Assembly (NCBI GenBank): GCA_002179805.1
Contig: NAVB01000994.1
Coordinates: forward strand, 1 to 64,000
Length of the DNA: 64,000 nt
Direction of reading: 5' to 3'
Origin: Acanthamoeba lenticulata
Taxonomy: Eukaryota; Discosea; Longamoebia; Acanthamoebidae
Under the pieces are notes generated by a model. That model saw nothing but the letters and a program-made list of their open reading frames with translations. It had not been told where the DNA came from and ran no database searches. Shown piece after piece: positions 47,443 to 61,216 of this stretch. The translations under genes and the position numbers were made by a program. How positions within the stretch are numbered: the stretch's first letter is position 1; each line of letters starts with the position of its first letter.

Positions 47443-49643
47443 TCAAGCAATGGCATTGGCGGTGAGGATGAGGGCCAGCCGGATCAGGGCGTGCGCGGCG
47501 GCCGAGAGGGCCGGCACGGGCGGGTGTGGGTCCTCGGCGCCCTCGAAGCCGGACAGATAGCCCCGCACCAGGGTGTCCCGCAGCGCCCACTTGAGGACGC
47601 GGAAGTCGGGGCCCAGGCGGGCCACACCCGTCATCCCGCTCGTCAGATTCTCGTCCCCGGCGAGCGCCATCTTGAGGGCCTGGTCCTCTAGCACCATCCA
47701 CTCCTCGTACTGGGCTTGGTCCCTGGCCAGCCCCCCCCCCCAACCCCACAAATGCGCTTCGGTCCTGGGCGTAGTGACTTGGCAGGAGTGCCGGCGGCGG
47801 TACCTGTTGAAGGTCCGTCGCGTGTAGGCCATGTCAAAGTCCATCGGCGCGAGGAAGTGGTCGGGTGAAACGCCCTGCCAAGAGAGAAGCATCCGCGTTA
47901 GGTCCCGCGCGGGCAAAAGGAAGAAGGAGGCCATCCTCTGGATGCACCTCGGGCAGGAGGACAAAGTTGTTGGGATGCGCGTTGCAGTGCGTGCCCAGCG
48001 GGTCGACGTAGGTGCCCCAGCTGATGTCGTTGGTGCGCAGGATCCGCTGGATCGTCCCGGCCTCTCGACCCAGCCTACACAATGGCGGAAACAGGCGAAA
48101 ACGATCGACCGGTCAAGTCACGGACACTCGACGACGTGGGGGAGAGGTGCGGACCGCCAATAGAGATACGCGAGCAGCGAACCTGCCCCAGCCTCGCGCT
48201 TTCGAGGCAGCTCGCGTGCGAGCTGCTCGGCTGTCTTGCACCAAAGCCCTTTGAACTCATCGGGCACTGTGAGGCCCCGCTTGGCCAGCTCGTCGGTCTG
48301 TCGAGAGTCGCGAATCAGCACTGCAACAACCGAAGGCATGGAGGAGAGGAGCAGGAAGAGAGGGCCCACCCCGATGTCGACAGGCGCGCGTTCATCCAGC
48401 TCCAAATCGAAGATGTCGACCAATTTGCCCATCTCGAAGTCGGTCAGCGCGCACAACCAGGTCTCCGCGACCGATGTGACCGAGCCCTCTATTTGTTTCC
48501 TGCAACCGCGTCAGTACGATCAGGACACAACGTGTCTACCACGACAACGTTCGGCATCTGAGGTCACCTGCGCTCCTCGAATCGGCCCAGCAGCGACGGT
48601 AGGTCAAGTCGGTCCTGCAGAAGAAGTGGAAGGGCGTTCTCCAGCCCGACGATGACGTGGTCCCCTGTGCCGTTGTGTCGTGTGTGGTGTGAGCGGTGGA
48701 GGGAAGACACTCACCAACAGCGGATCCGCTCACGCACCGAGCCGCCGCTCGCCTCGAGTCTCGTAGAGGGCGCAGCAGCGCTTGACGCAGGGATAGGGGC
48801 TGCCCGGCAGGTCGTATTCGAACCAGCCTGTCTTCCTCCTCTGCGATGAGATCCACATGAATGCAAAAATTGAAGCCCGTCTCGCGGGACGGGCGCACCG
48901 AGAGGCGTGTTGGACGTGGGCAAGTTGTGCTGCTGGAGGAGGCCATTGATCAGATCGAACATGTAGAGCTCTCGGCTTGTGGTGTGCGCAAACATGCAGC
49001 CCTGAAGTCGGATGGAGGCGCGGGCAAGAGAGCCTGAGCCTGGATCTGCTAAAGACCTTCACTTGAAGTGGGGAGCACGCACGCGGATTTCGACGCACTC
49101 GCCCGAGCGGTCCTCCACGCGGCGAGTGGGGAAGCCCGCGTACAAGTCGCCACACCCTGCGCGAGGCGTCAGCCCCAAACGCACAAACACGATGACGACG
49201 ACCAGCACACGCATTCGTTGAACTGCACCTTTCAATCGATACCACTTGCCCTCTGTATGGAGCAGGGCTGAGCGGCGGCCACTCTGCACGCCGACAGCCT
49301 CGGTGGGTGCAGTTTCACTCTTGAGCAGCGGCTGCTGGAAGAGCGCCGGTAACGAGGCCGCCCCCTGGTGTGCTTGCTCGCTTTCTTTCTCCTGCGGTGC
49401 CGCAGCAGCAGGCGACACCAGGTCGACAGCTGGGATGGCAGGCAAGATGAGGTTCGAGTAAGGGGCCCCTAAGAAGGATGCAGGGCGCAATCGATCGAGG
49501 GAAAGTTGGAGGAGTGATTGATCAGCAGCGTCGCCCTCTTCGAACGAGGCACGCGAGCGGTAAGCAAACGCGGCACCACCCACTACCGCGAAACGAACGC
49601 TGACCGAACCAAAGTACAGTTTGTCTTCAGTGACTTGTTCCAT
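47443..49643 (-). CDS. Unrecognised protein with possible protein-kinase-like (SelO/APH-like) fold
   Basis: ATG 49643, stop at 47443. The N-terminus (DKLYFGSVSVRFAVVGGAAF) precedes KWYRLKGCGDLYAGFP, a segment reminiscent of the LKGSG block of SelO pseudokinases. RELYMFDLINGLLQQHNLPT and WFEYDLPGSPYPCVKRCC follow. Later, ISWGTYVDPLGTHCNAHPNNFVLL and HFLAPMDFDMAY sit where APH/SelO-type kinases carry a catalytic N/D loop and a metal-binding Asp. The C-terminus is helical (WMVLEDQALKMALAGDENL). The similarity is weak and read by eye, so function is left open. Several introns with standard donors; a possible cryptic frame of basic residues on the plus strand is rejected. Convergent with the coiled-coil gene 73 bp away. 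Confidence 0.6.
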
Positions 49644-49843
49644 GGTGTGGAAGTCCCACTTTTGTGGTTTGTGTTTGTTTTGTGTATATTCTTGTGCCGC
49701 AGAGAACGCGCGAAAGGAAGAGCAGGCATCAAGTTGGAATTAAGCGCCCACACGCAAACTACTACGTGTGAATCGATTTTGTATTTTGATCGCGCTCTGT
49801 GCGTGTGTCACAGAGACTTTGTTGTTGTTGTTGTGACTAGTAT

Positions 49844-51401
<1,558 letters not shown>

Positions 51402-53117
51402 ATGAAGTTTGATGAGAGAGCCGGCAAGCGTTTTTCTGCTGTGGCCATCAAAACGACCAAGGAGGTACCATATTCAGTCCCACACATGCTTTCCGGGTAG
51501 GGTGTGAGACTCAGCTGGGTAGCGTGCAGACCTGCGGGGAGTACCAAACGACGCTGCAGCAGGTGGTGCTAGCGAGCGACTTGGAGGCCGTGTACGTGCA
51601 AGTCCGCAAAGAGCTCTCGCTGCGGCCCGACGAAGCCCTCGAAGAAAACAACAAGTCCATCCTGCACTACGCGGTCATGACGAGGAATGTGGACGTTGTC
51701 CAGATGCTCATCCGCGAATCACGGTCCAAGGGCGTCGCCATTGACATCAACAAGAATGACCTCATCACCGGTACTCATCACCTTTTGTCGTACTGTTGGC
51801 GCCTGTCTCTTGCTAATGATCTGATGCGTGGTTCCATCCATCCAGGGTTCACGCCACTGCATTACAGCATATTTATTGAAAGTCGGCACATGCTGACCAT
51901 GCTCCTGACCGAGTACAATGCCGACATTGACGTCACCGACGCCTTCTCGGCTACCCCGCTCGGTCTCATCTCCTTCTTCATGTCGAAACACATTGATGCT
52001 TGCGCGGCCGATGCGCTGACGCTCTCCTTCTCCTATTGTGCATTAAGCAGATTATGCCAGAATGCTGGGAATGGTGCCGCACATGCCGTCTCACCACATC
52101 CCGCGGTCGATCGCTGTCTACGACAAGACCAACCAGGGCTTGGAGCAGTGGTCGATTGCGCAAGTTCAGGAGCGATTGAAGATCTCCTACTGTGCCCTCC
52201 CCGTGTGCGGCCACAAGTACATCGAAGAGCTCATGTTCAGTGGTTTTGGCATCGGCGACAAGGACATGGACTTCAGGTATGCATCTCGCCAGATCACATA
52301 CAGCTGACTGCATTGGCTTCTCCATGTTCCAGCGCCTGATAAAAGTGAGTCAACAGGAGGAGGTACATGAAGGAGATTGAACAGAGCACGGGTGAGCAGA
52401 ACTTGATCTTGGCCGAGATCGACGAAACTGTGGGCTATGGCGTCTTTGCCGGCAAGGACTTCGAGCCGGGCAGCTACATTTGCCGCTACGGCGGCCGCTT
52501 GAGCGCCGAAGGTCTGACCATACGCCCATACTCAATAGGATGGTGGTGGGCCAACAAGGCTAACAACACGACGCAGGCAAGATCAAGAACCGAGCCTATG
52601 CTGTGGTGTCGGGCATCGAGGGCATGGTGCTTGATGCCTCTCACTACCGGAGCCTTGGCGGTGCGCCCTCCCCCCAACAAAATTGCCTCGCTTTTGTCCA
52701 TTTTGTTCGCGTTGTGTCCGGCCCCAATCTCACGCGGGCGTGGTGTTTGCCCTCCAGGCATGATCAACCACTCGGCCCGACATGCAAATGCTGAGTTGCA
52801 GTGCTTTTTCGATCGTGGCGCCGAGCAGGCCATCATCACAGCCACTGAGTTCATTCCCAAGGTACCGCCAGATGCCCGCTCTTGTGCTTGTGTGCTGCTG
52901 AGACCATTGTGATGCCGCTTCAAAGGGGAAGCAAATCCTGCTGGACTACTCGGACAGCTACTGGCAGGCGGAGGACGAGGCAGAGGCTTCTTCAGACAAA
53001 AAGGCTGACTACGTGATGACCGACGCCAACAAGAGCCAAGTGCACGTTGTGGAGATGGGAGGCGGAGAGCCCGGCTCCTTCCCCTCCTACCTCCCCGCAG
53101 CTGTCCCGCTTCCTTAG
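51402..53117 (+). CDS. Ankyrin-repeat SET-domain protein (putative lysine methyltransferase)
   Basis: ATG 51402 (MKFDERAGKRFSAVAI), then an intron. Two ankyrin repeats are visible: ILHYAVMTRNVDVVQMLIRE and GFTPLHYSIFIESRHMLTMLL, followed by ADIDVTDAFSATPLGL. A linker (AVYDKTNQGLEQWS) precedes the SET domain: GYGVFAGKDFEPGSYICRYGG opens the SET-N strand, NRAYAVVSGIEG is in the middle, and MINHSARHANAELQCF gives the conserved N-H-S/N SAM-binding box, with IPKGKQILLDYSDSYW as the SET-C DY motif. The acidic tail (AEDEAEASSDKK) follows; stop at 53117. No clear pre-SET or post-SET Cys clusters. SET domains transfer methyl from SAM to lysine; the substrate (histone or non-histone) is unknown. About seven introns. 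Confidence 0.82.
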
Positions 53118-53423
53118 GCGAGGCTCATGCACGTCTGTGCGCTGCTACCGCTTGACCCTCCTTCTACCGAATGAAAGAGATCCAGTTTGTTTTCCACAAT
53201 TTTAAAAACCTTATTTACATCACAATTTTGTTGTCCGCCCAAAATAGATCTCAATGTCTGGATAAAGCTGGGTTTTATCTCTACTCTCTTTGGTCACGCC
53301 GTTCGGCGAAGGCAGGCGCACAGCCTCCCAGCAGCCTCTCTTTAGCAGGGTACTTTAGCCTCTCGATTGATTTTGGACTTGAGCACTTACCTCTCCTGCC
53401 GCACTTAAGAGGTTGTAGACGCA
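53118..53423. other. Intergenic, ankyrin-SET / RING-Cys-Relay ligase
   Basis: 306 bp, AT-richer than flanking exons (CCACAATTTTAAAAACC near 53200). Probably 3' UTR of the SET gene plus promoter of the ligase. No coding exon recognised. Confidence 0.45.
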
Positions 53424-56400
53424 ATGGGCAACGCTCAACCTGGGAGGGCCCTGCAGAACGAAAACGAGCAGAATGCAGAACAGGCAGAGAGGCATCCCGC
53501 CGGACAGGGTTCCAGCGCCAGCGGCGCGAAGCGTCCTATGTCCATAAAGGCCTCGGGCAGGCGCGCGCAGAAGCTTCAGCAGTACTCTTCCCTGACTATG
53601 TCCAAGCTCCGCAGCCAGGCCTCTTCTTCCCCGACCACGGAAACCACTGGCACGGGGACGACCACGACTGGCCCGACCACGACCGGTCCAACCACGACCG
53701 GCCCCACCACCAACACCGCGCCCGCTGTGACTACCAGCCAGGTTGAAGTGCAGAAGCAGCCCGAGGTTGGCCTTCCCCTCTCTACCCTGAAACTGGCCAC
53801 TAAGGCTAAGGGCTGAGCGTCCCAATGATAGGGCGGAGAGGACGAGATGGCTCTGGTCAAGAGCTTCCTGGCTCAGTCGCAGCAGACGCCTGTTGTGCCC
53901 ACACCCTCTACACAGCCCGACGACGAAGTTCGCGATATGTGCCTCCTGTGCGAGCGCGAGTTCTTGGTCTCGGGCAAGGTTGCGTGTTCCTCCTTCCCCT
54001 TTTCGAGGAATGAACGCTGCGTGTCTTCATGGTTGCCTCACCGAGGCCTGTGTTACACGTGTGTGCGTGGGGCAGTCCTTCTACGTGCTCGAACTGTGCG
54101 GTCACGGCTACTGTGTCGAGTGCCTGTACCGATACCTACAAGAAGAACTGGCTAAGCGCGAGGAGGCCGACCAACAACAACATCATCCTGAGCCGCCCAA
54201 GGAAAAGTGCGCCGAGCTTGACGACGATTCAGGGAGCGGCGAATGCCACAAGGAGAGGGCTCCAGAGGACAAAGGCAAAGACAAAGGCAAGGGCAAGGAT
54301 GATGCTGGAGAGGAAGAGGCGGGAGAGGGCACGGCGGCGACGTCACCAGCCGCGCAGGTGAAGCAGCGCGAATTCACTTGCCCGTTGTCCAGTTGCCAGT
54401 GTGCTGTGTCCCTCGATGACCTCAAGCAAGGTACCCGTCTGGTGTTCTCGTGCCTTCACGAAGAGAAGAGCTCTTCCCTTTTGCTGATACGCCTGCGCAT
54501 GATCCAGCGCTCGCGGTCTTTGGTACGCAGGGCGGCCCACCGTCCTTTATCGCAGCTTCGCCAGGCTACGGACATCTCAAGCAGAGCCTCCCCTCCAAGC
54601 TGACCGCTTCGCTCCTCATGTTCATCGAGTCCAACGAGTGCTTCATCATGTGCCCCAACGAGAAGTGCGGCATGGCGTTTGAGCGCCTCCCGCCCTCCGA
54701 GGTGCCCCTCTTCTTGCCCTCGTCATGTCTTCCCCGGTCGCGTTGCTGACAGCACGAGCAGGACGAGAAGAAAGCGTCTGTCAAGGACGACGAGGGCAAG
54801 GCCGTGGTCGGCCCTGCTCTGGCGCACTACCACGAGTTCAGGTTCCGATGTCGCCTGTGTGACACCATCTTTTGCTCGGCCTGCAAGACCGTTCCCTATC
54901 ACACCGGTGCCTCCACCACCTCCTCCTCCTCCTCCTCCTCCATACTGCCTGTCTAGTGCGTGAGAGGATGCTTGCTGAGCTTAGCTCTTTCATATACGCA
55001 GGCTATACGTGCCAGCAGTATCAGCAATACGGGCGCTACAAGCACTGCATCATCTGCGAAATGCCCGTCAAGAAGCACGAAGAAAGTGCTGACGAGGGCA
55101 AGGGCAAGGAGAAGGCCGAGGAGAATCTTGTGAACAGCGAGCCGTCGACCGAGCTCAACATGTCCGGCCTGGTCCCCATATTTGGCGCGGAGGACTCTGA
55201 TCTATTCAAAGCGGCCGATCCCGACGAGGCTCGACCGGTGCCACAGCAGCAGACGAACGAGGGCCAGCCGCCAGCAGTAGAAATTAGCCTCTCAGGCCTC
55301 GTGCCCATGTTTGGCGCCAGTGATGCTGACGGAAACGACGCGGCGGCCCCACCGGGACGAGAGAAGGACGCAGGAGGCGCAGCACAGAAGCTACAAGAGC
55401 CCGTCGACGTGGATGGGGATCACAGCTCTTTATCCGGTTCCCACTACAGCGATGAGGAAGAGGAGAGTAGCTGCATTGCGTCTAGCCGCACCCACTACAG
55501 CGTTGAGAAAGAGGAGAGCAGCTCCCACAGCGATGAGGAAGAGCAGAGTAGCCACATTGGGTCTAGCCGCTCCCGCAGTCGCTCCCACAGTCGCTCTCGC
55601 AGTCGCTCCCACAGTCGCTCCCGCAGCCACAGCACTGCATCGGAGCTCTCCTGCAGTTCTGACAGCGACACATCCTCGGAGGACGAACCTGCCCCACCTC
55701 CCCCGATTAGGCCTGCCGCTGCCCAGCCACAGCCGCCACCGCGCGATGGACTCGACTACGAGGAGGTCTACGGAGTCGCCGAGCCGGCTCCCGTTCCGGT
55801 GCGGGCCTTTGAAAAGGAAATCCCGAGGCTCCCGCGAGGCGTCTTCTTCTGGCGCAAGCGGCGCGTGCGCCGGGTGCGTCAAGAGTTGGAGCTCGAGAGG
55901 GACGCTTGGATCCGCCAGGAGCAGGAGCGCTACGCTCGGGAACAGTACTGTGCACCCCCGCCACCCCTTCTCGCTGTCGCTTTAGGGCTCATCTCTACGC
56001 ACAGGGCCGCGTACGACCAAGCGCAAGAGGCGCTGCGGAAGCGCATCGAACTTGGAAAAGAGGAGCGCGCCGAGGCCGAGGTGCCCTCCTCCCTCCTTCC
56101 CTCCCTCCCCCTCACCAGGCCTTAAGGCTCTTCGCCAGCGGCCGTACCCAAGTCCTCACCTGCCCATGACCTTTACAGGAGTATCTGCTGGAGAACGAGT
56201 GTTGTGGCCAAGACGACTGCCGTCAGGCCATCAAGTGGTTCGTGCTCTCGTCCCCTAATCGTTATGGTGTTATTACGGGGGGAACTAACCGATTGGGGAA
56301 ACAGCCGATGCCTCAAGCGTCTCGACTGTCGCCACTACTGCTACGGCCTTGCCCTTGAGGAGGTAACGCCATATTCTCATTCCTCCTACCGTCTAGCCTC

Positions 56401-58043
56401 TCAGCGCCCGTCCACTAACAACAACAACATGTGTCCAGGAGTGCTTGCATTGCCTCCACCCGGACTGCGTTCAGGAAGATAAGCAGACCAAGGTCTGCCC
56501 CGCGTGAAGCCTTTCCTTTGCCGGCCTTTGCGATGGTCTCTCACATGGGCTGGGGAGTGGGACCATCCGCACGACAGGATGATTACTGCAACATCTGCTG
56601 GGTCGAGGGCCTTGGCACTAAGCCCAGCATCGCGCTCACGTGCGGGCACGTGTTCCACTTCGACTGCGTCAAGAAAAAGCTGGTACGGACCGACGCCCTC
56701 CTTGCTCTTTTGTCTCGTATGCGCATGAGTGTCGGGCTGACCACGGGCTAAATAAAACCAGACGGAGGGCTGGCCAACGGCGGTGATCTCGTTTGCCTTC
56801 ATGGACTGCCCGCTGTGCAATGCCCGCATGGTGCGCTCTTCAGCCTTCTCCTCCTTCCCATCCTCGTTCTCGCCATCGAGGATGTGTCTCTCTCCCGACA
56901 ACCGACTCACCTCCGTGTTCGACACTCGCTAGGACCACCCGGCGCTGCGGAAGACGCTCACGCCGCTGCTCGAACTTGAGAAATACATCATCAAGGCCGG
57001 TGTGGAGCGCATTAAGCTCGAAGGCATGCTCAAGGACGAATCGCTGATCAACCCGCACAGCCCCTACTACAACAACCCCGAGAAGTGCGCCTCCCCTCTT
57101 CTCTTCTCTTCTCTTCCTTTCTTTTGTTTCCTCTTCTTCCCCTGCTAAGTCATCTGCCCGTTGGGCGAAGGACAGGTTCGGGCTGGACACATTCGCCTTC
57201 TACATGTGTTTCCGCTGCAGCTCGCCCTACTTTGGTGGCAAGAAGGAGTGCGCCAACCTGGGTGGCGCTCCTGGCGCCGGTGCGTCCCTCCTCCTCTTCA
57301 TCCTCCTCGATAACTCGGGGCTTGCCAGCGACTGCTCTCCTGGTCGCCCCTCCTGACTCGACGACCACCTGTGTGCAGGCGACGCTGCAGGCGGTAGATT
57401 TGACCCGAAGGAGCTGATTTGCGGGTCCTGCAGCACCACAAGCGGCCAAACGTGCTCTGTACACGGCGAGGAATACCTCGAGGTACTGCTTCCCCACAGC
57501 AAGCGCCAGCGAGTGCCTCATCAACGCGCACTACTGACACCCTCCCCCCCTCTCTCTCTCTCTCTTTGCTCCTCCACAGTGGAAGTGCCGTTTTTGCTGC
57601 CGTATGGCCACCTACTTCTGCTCGGGCCGGGCCCGCTTCTGCGATCCGTGCCATAACGTCCCGGGTAGCCATCCTTGAGCTCACTCGGCTTGTAGCGTTG
57701 GCTTGTGCTGATGTAGAAGCTCTCGGTTGGGCGGAGGGGACAGGCGAGCGAGTCGAGTTCAACGACTGGCAGACTCTGCCCGAGTATCTCGCGAATGCGC
57801 CCAAGTGTGATGGTACGACCACTCGTGCTCGAGTGGAGCGCGTTCTCAATGGCCTTATCTTTCTCTCGCTTACAACGGGGGATGTGTGGATGTGTCCACG
57901 TGTGTGCAGGGCCAGCCGGTTGTCCGCTCGGGGTGTACCACCCGCCCAACGGCACGGAGGAGTACTGCATCGGCTGCGTGCTCTGTCGCGCGCTGGCCAC
58001 CCAAGGTGTCTACCGCTTCGGTGGCACAATTAGCACCGCGTGA
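53424..58043 (+). CDS. E3 ubiquitin ligase: RING1-IBR-like fingers fused to a MYCBP2-type RING-Cys-Relay module
   Basis: About 1,040 aa, some 18 exons. The preferred start is 53424 (MGNAQPG, a possible myristoylation site), with an intron (53764-53828) joining QKQPE|GGEDEMALV in phase; an alternative start is 53847. RBR-like RING1: MCLLCEREFLV, ELCGHGYCVECLYRYLQ, FTCPLSSC. IBR-like: MCPNEKCGMAF, RFRCRLCDTIFCSACKTVPYHTG, YTC. No RING2/Rcat follows. Instead come a long acidic Arg-Ser repeat region (about 55440-55640), helices (ELERDAWIRQEQERY) and a Cys/His segment resembling the pre-RING of MYCBP2. The RCR is DDYCNICWVEGLG, LTCGHVFHFDC, MDCPLCNARM, then YFGGKKECANLGG, FDPKELICGSC, EWKCRFCCRMATYFCSG, FCDPCHN and GCPLGVYHPPNG. 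Cys at 57249 and 57619 and His at 57652 align with human relay residues C4520, C4572 and H4583. RCR ligases pass ubiquitin by thioester relay to Thr/Ser. Confidence 0.78.
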
Positions 58044-58162
58044 TGTTATGTACTCTTACCACTGTGATCCTGTCCTCATCTTGTTCAAGGAGCGCGTGTG
58101 CTGCTCCGGGCTTTACTTATTTACATGTTCTTCTTTCCCTAAACACGGACTGAATGAGTTCA

Positions 58163-59026
58163 TTACTTGTCCTGCACGTCGGAAGCCTCGTGGCTCGCAT
58201 GCTCGACGGCGCTGTTATTGTTGTTCTCGTCCTCCTCCTCCTCTTCGTCTTCGAAGGGCGGCGGATCGACATCACAATCGCAGATTTCTATGCCGTTGCC
58301 ATCGGGGTCGAAGAAGAACAGCTGCCGCTGGTTCGTCTGCGGCACCACGTGCTCGGCAAACTTGATGCCGTACTCGGTCAGCAGCTTCTTCGTGAGCACG
58401 ACATCTTCAGTCCGGAAAGCCATGTGGTGGCCAACTGTGGGGGGAGTGAGTAGAAGTGAGAACGGCCAGCACAGAGCAACCACGAAAAGAGAAGGGGTCT
58501 TAAACATACTGCGCTTAAGGCAGGAGGGGTTCTTGGCAACCTCCTGCCAGTTGCCCATCTTCTTTACAGCTGCGCAAGGCCCTTCAGGCAAATCCACAGA
58601 GGGATCTTTCTCGATGATGTGAAGAGCTGTGGCAGGGGGCATGAAGAGCCTGTGTCGTGTCCTGTGCTCTTAGCACGTGAAGGTGTGCTGACAGGAGCAT
58701 GAGGTGGGCACGTACCATGCACCAGCAAAGGGGAAGGGTGGTCGCTTTATGCGCCTGAAGCCCATGACCTTCGTGTAGAACCGCACCAGCTCTTCGACAT
58801 TGTCTGTTTCTTTAGAGATGTGGTTGAAAGAATGGATGGGCAAAGAGCCTGGTCTTGGCTTGGGGCGGTTTGCACAATCTGTGGACAGAAGCCCGCTGGC
58901 CGAAACTTTTGTTGTTTGAGTTTGTGTTTGGTCGGGTGCCTTTTTGTGTTGTTCTTGCTGGAGGGCTTCTTCTTTGTCAGAGAGGTGAGGCACAGGAATA
59001 CTGGCGTGACCGACCAAGGTCGTCAT
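58163..59026 (-). CDS. Glyoxalase I-like VOC-superfamily protein
   Basis: ATG 59026 (MTTLVGHASIPVPHL), then a Gln/Thr-rich leader. The VOC core starts IHSFNHISKETDNVEELVRFYTKVMGFRRIKRPPF, the same layout as the plant-type glyoxalase/bleomycin-resistance family (SFNHIS...VEE...FYTKVLGF). A second exon has ALHIIEKDPS, and the third GHHMAFRTEDVVLTKKLL and QLFFFDPDGNGIEICDCD. The metal-binding positions of that family, His in FNHIS, His in HHM and Glu in IEICDCD, are present. The protein ends in an acidic/Asn-rich tail; stop at 58163. Family members isomerise or detoxify small electrophiles; the exact substrate is not deducible. Convergent with the ligase gene, divergent from an aldo-keto reductase, another detoxification-type enzyme, over a 325-bp spacer. 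Confidence 0.85.
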
Positions 59027-59351
59027 GGGTTCGTAACGTGCACGCAGGTGGAGCGTATGTTTTGGTCGTGGTCTGTGGTGGTTTGCGAATGACAACGCTT
59101 CTCTTCCTTTTTGACTCCAAACGACAAGGCCCGGGTTTACTTTCTGGTCTTCTGCAGATGTTGTTGGGACGCGTGCGTGGAGGTGGTCCACCTGCGCAAC
59201 CCGGCTTTGTCCTGGTTACGAGCGTGACTCCTCCCACTCGCCCTTTGGGGTAAAACGGCAAGCCGAGCCACAGCGTGCTCACGTGCTCGCGAAAGAACGT
59301 TTCAGTTTCTTGTGCTTTTCACCCACGGCCAAAACTCAAACACAAGGAATC
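59027..59351. other. Divergent promoter, glyoxalase-like / aldo-keto reductase
   Basis: 325 bp. It contains CTCACGTGCTCGCG near 59278-59291 with a CACGTG E-box. Nothing else recognised. Confidence 0.4.
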
Positions 59352-61031
<1,680 letters not shown>

Positions 61032-61158
61032 TGTCCCGATGCTTGACCACCAACCACACAGTGGCCCCCCTGGGGCCAACTCCCAAATTGGGTAGGGGTC
61101 CCCTCCGGGGATGGAGTGGTGTGTTGTGTAGTGTAGTGGCAACGGCAACGGCAACGGA

Positions 61159-61164
61159 AATAAA
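61159..61164 (+). terminator. Candidate polyadenylation signal AATAAA after aldo-keto reductase
   Basis: 128 bp past the stop, followed by A-rich sequence, 53 bp before the ALG2 start. Confidence 0.4.
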
Positions 61165-61216
61165 AGAACTAAGAAAGAAGAAAAAAAGACACTTTTTTGC
61201 ACACATTACACAAAAG

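Noticed and set aside
53424..53816. Separate 130-residue myristoylated protein ending just before the ligase
   Set aside because: A 65-nt intron (53764-53828) joins it in phase to the ligase, and the supposed ending is intron sequence. A separate gene remains possible and is noted in the feature.
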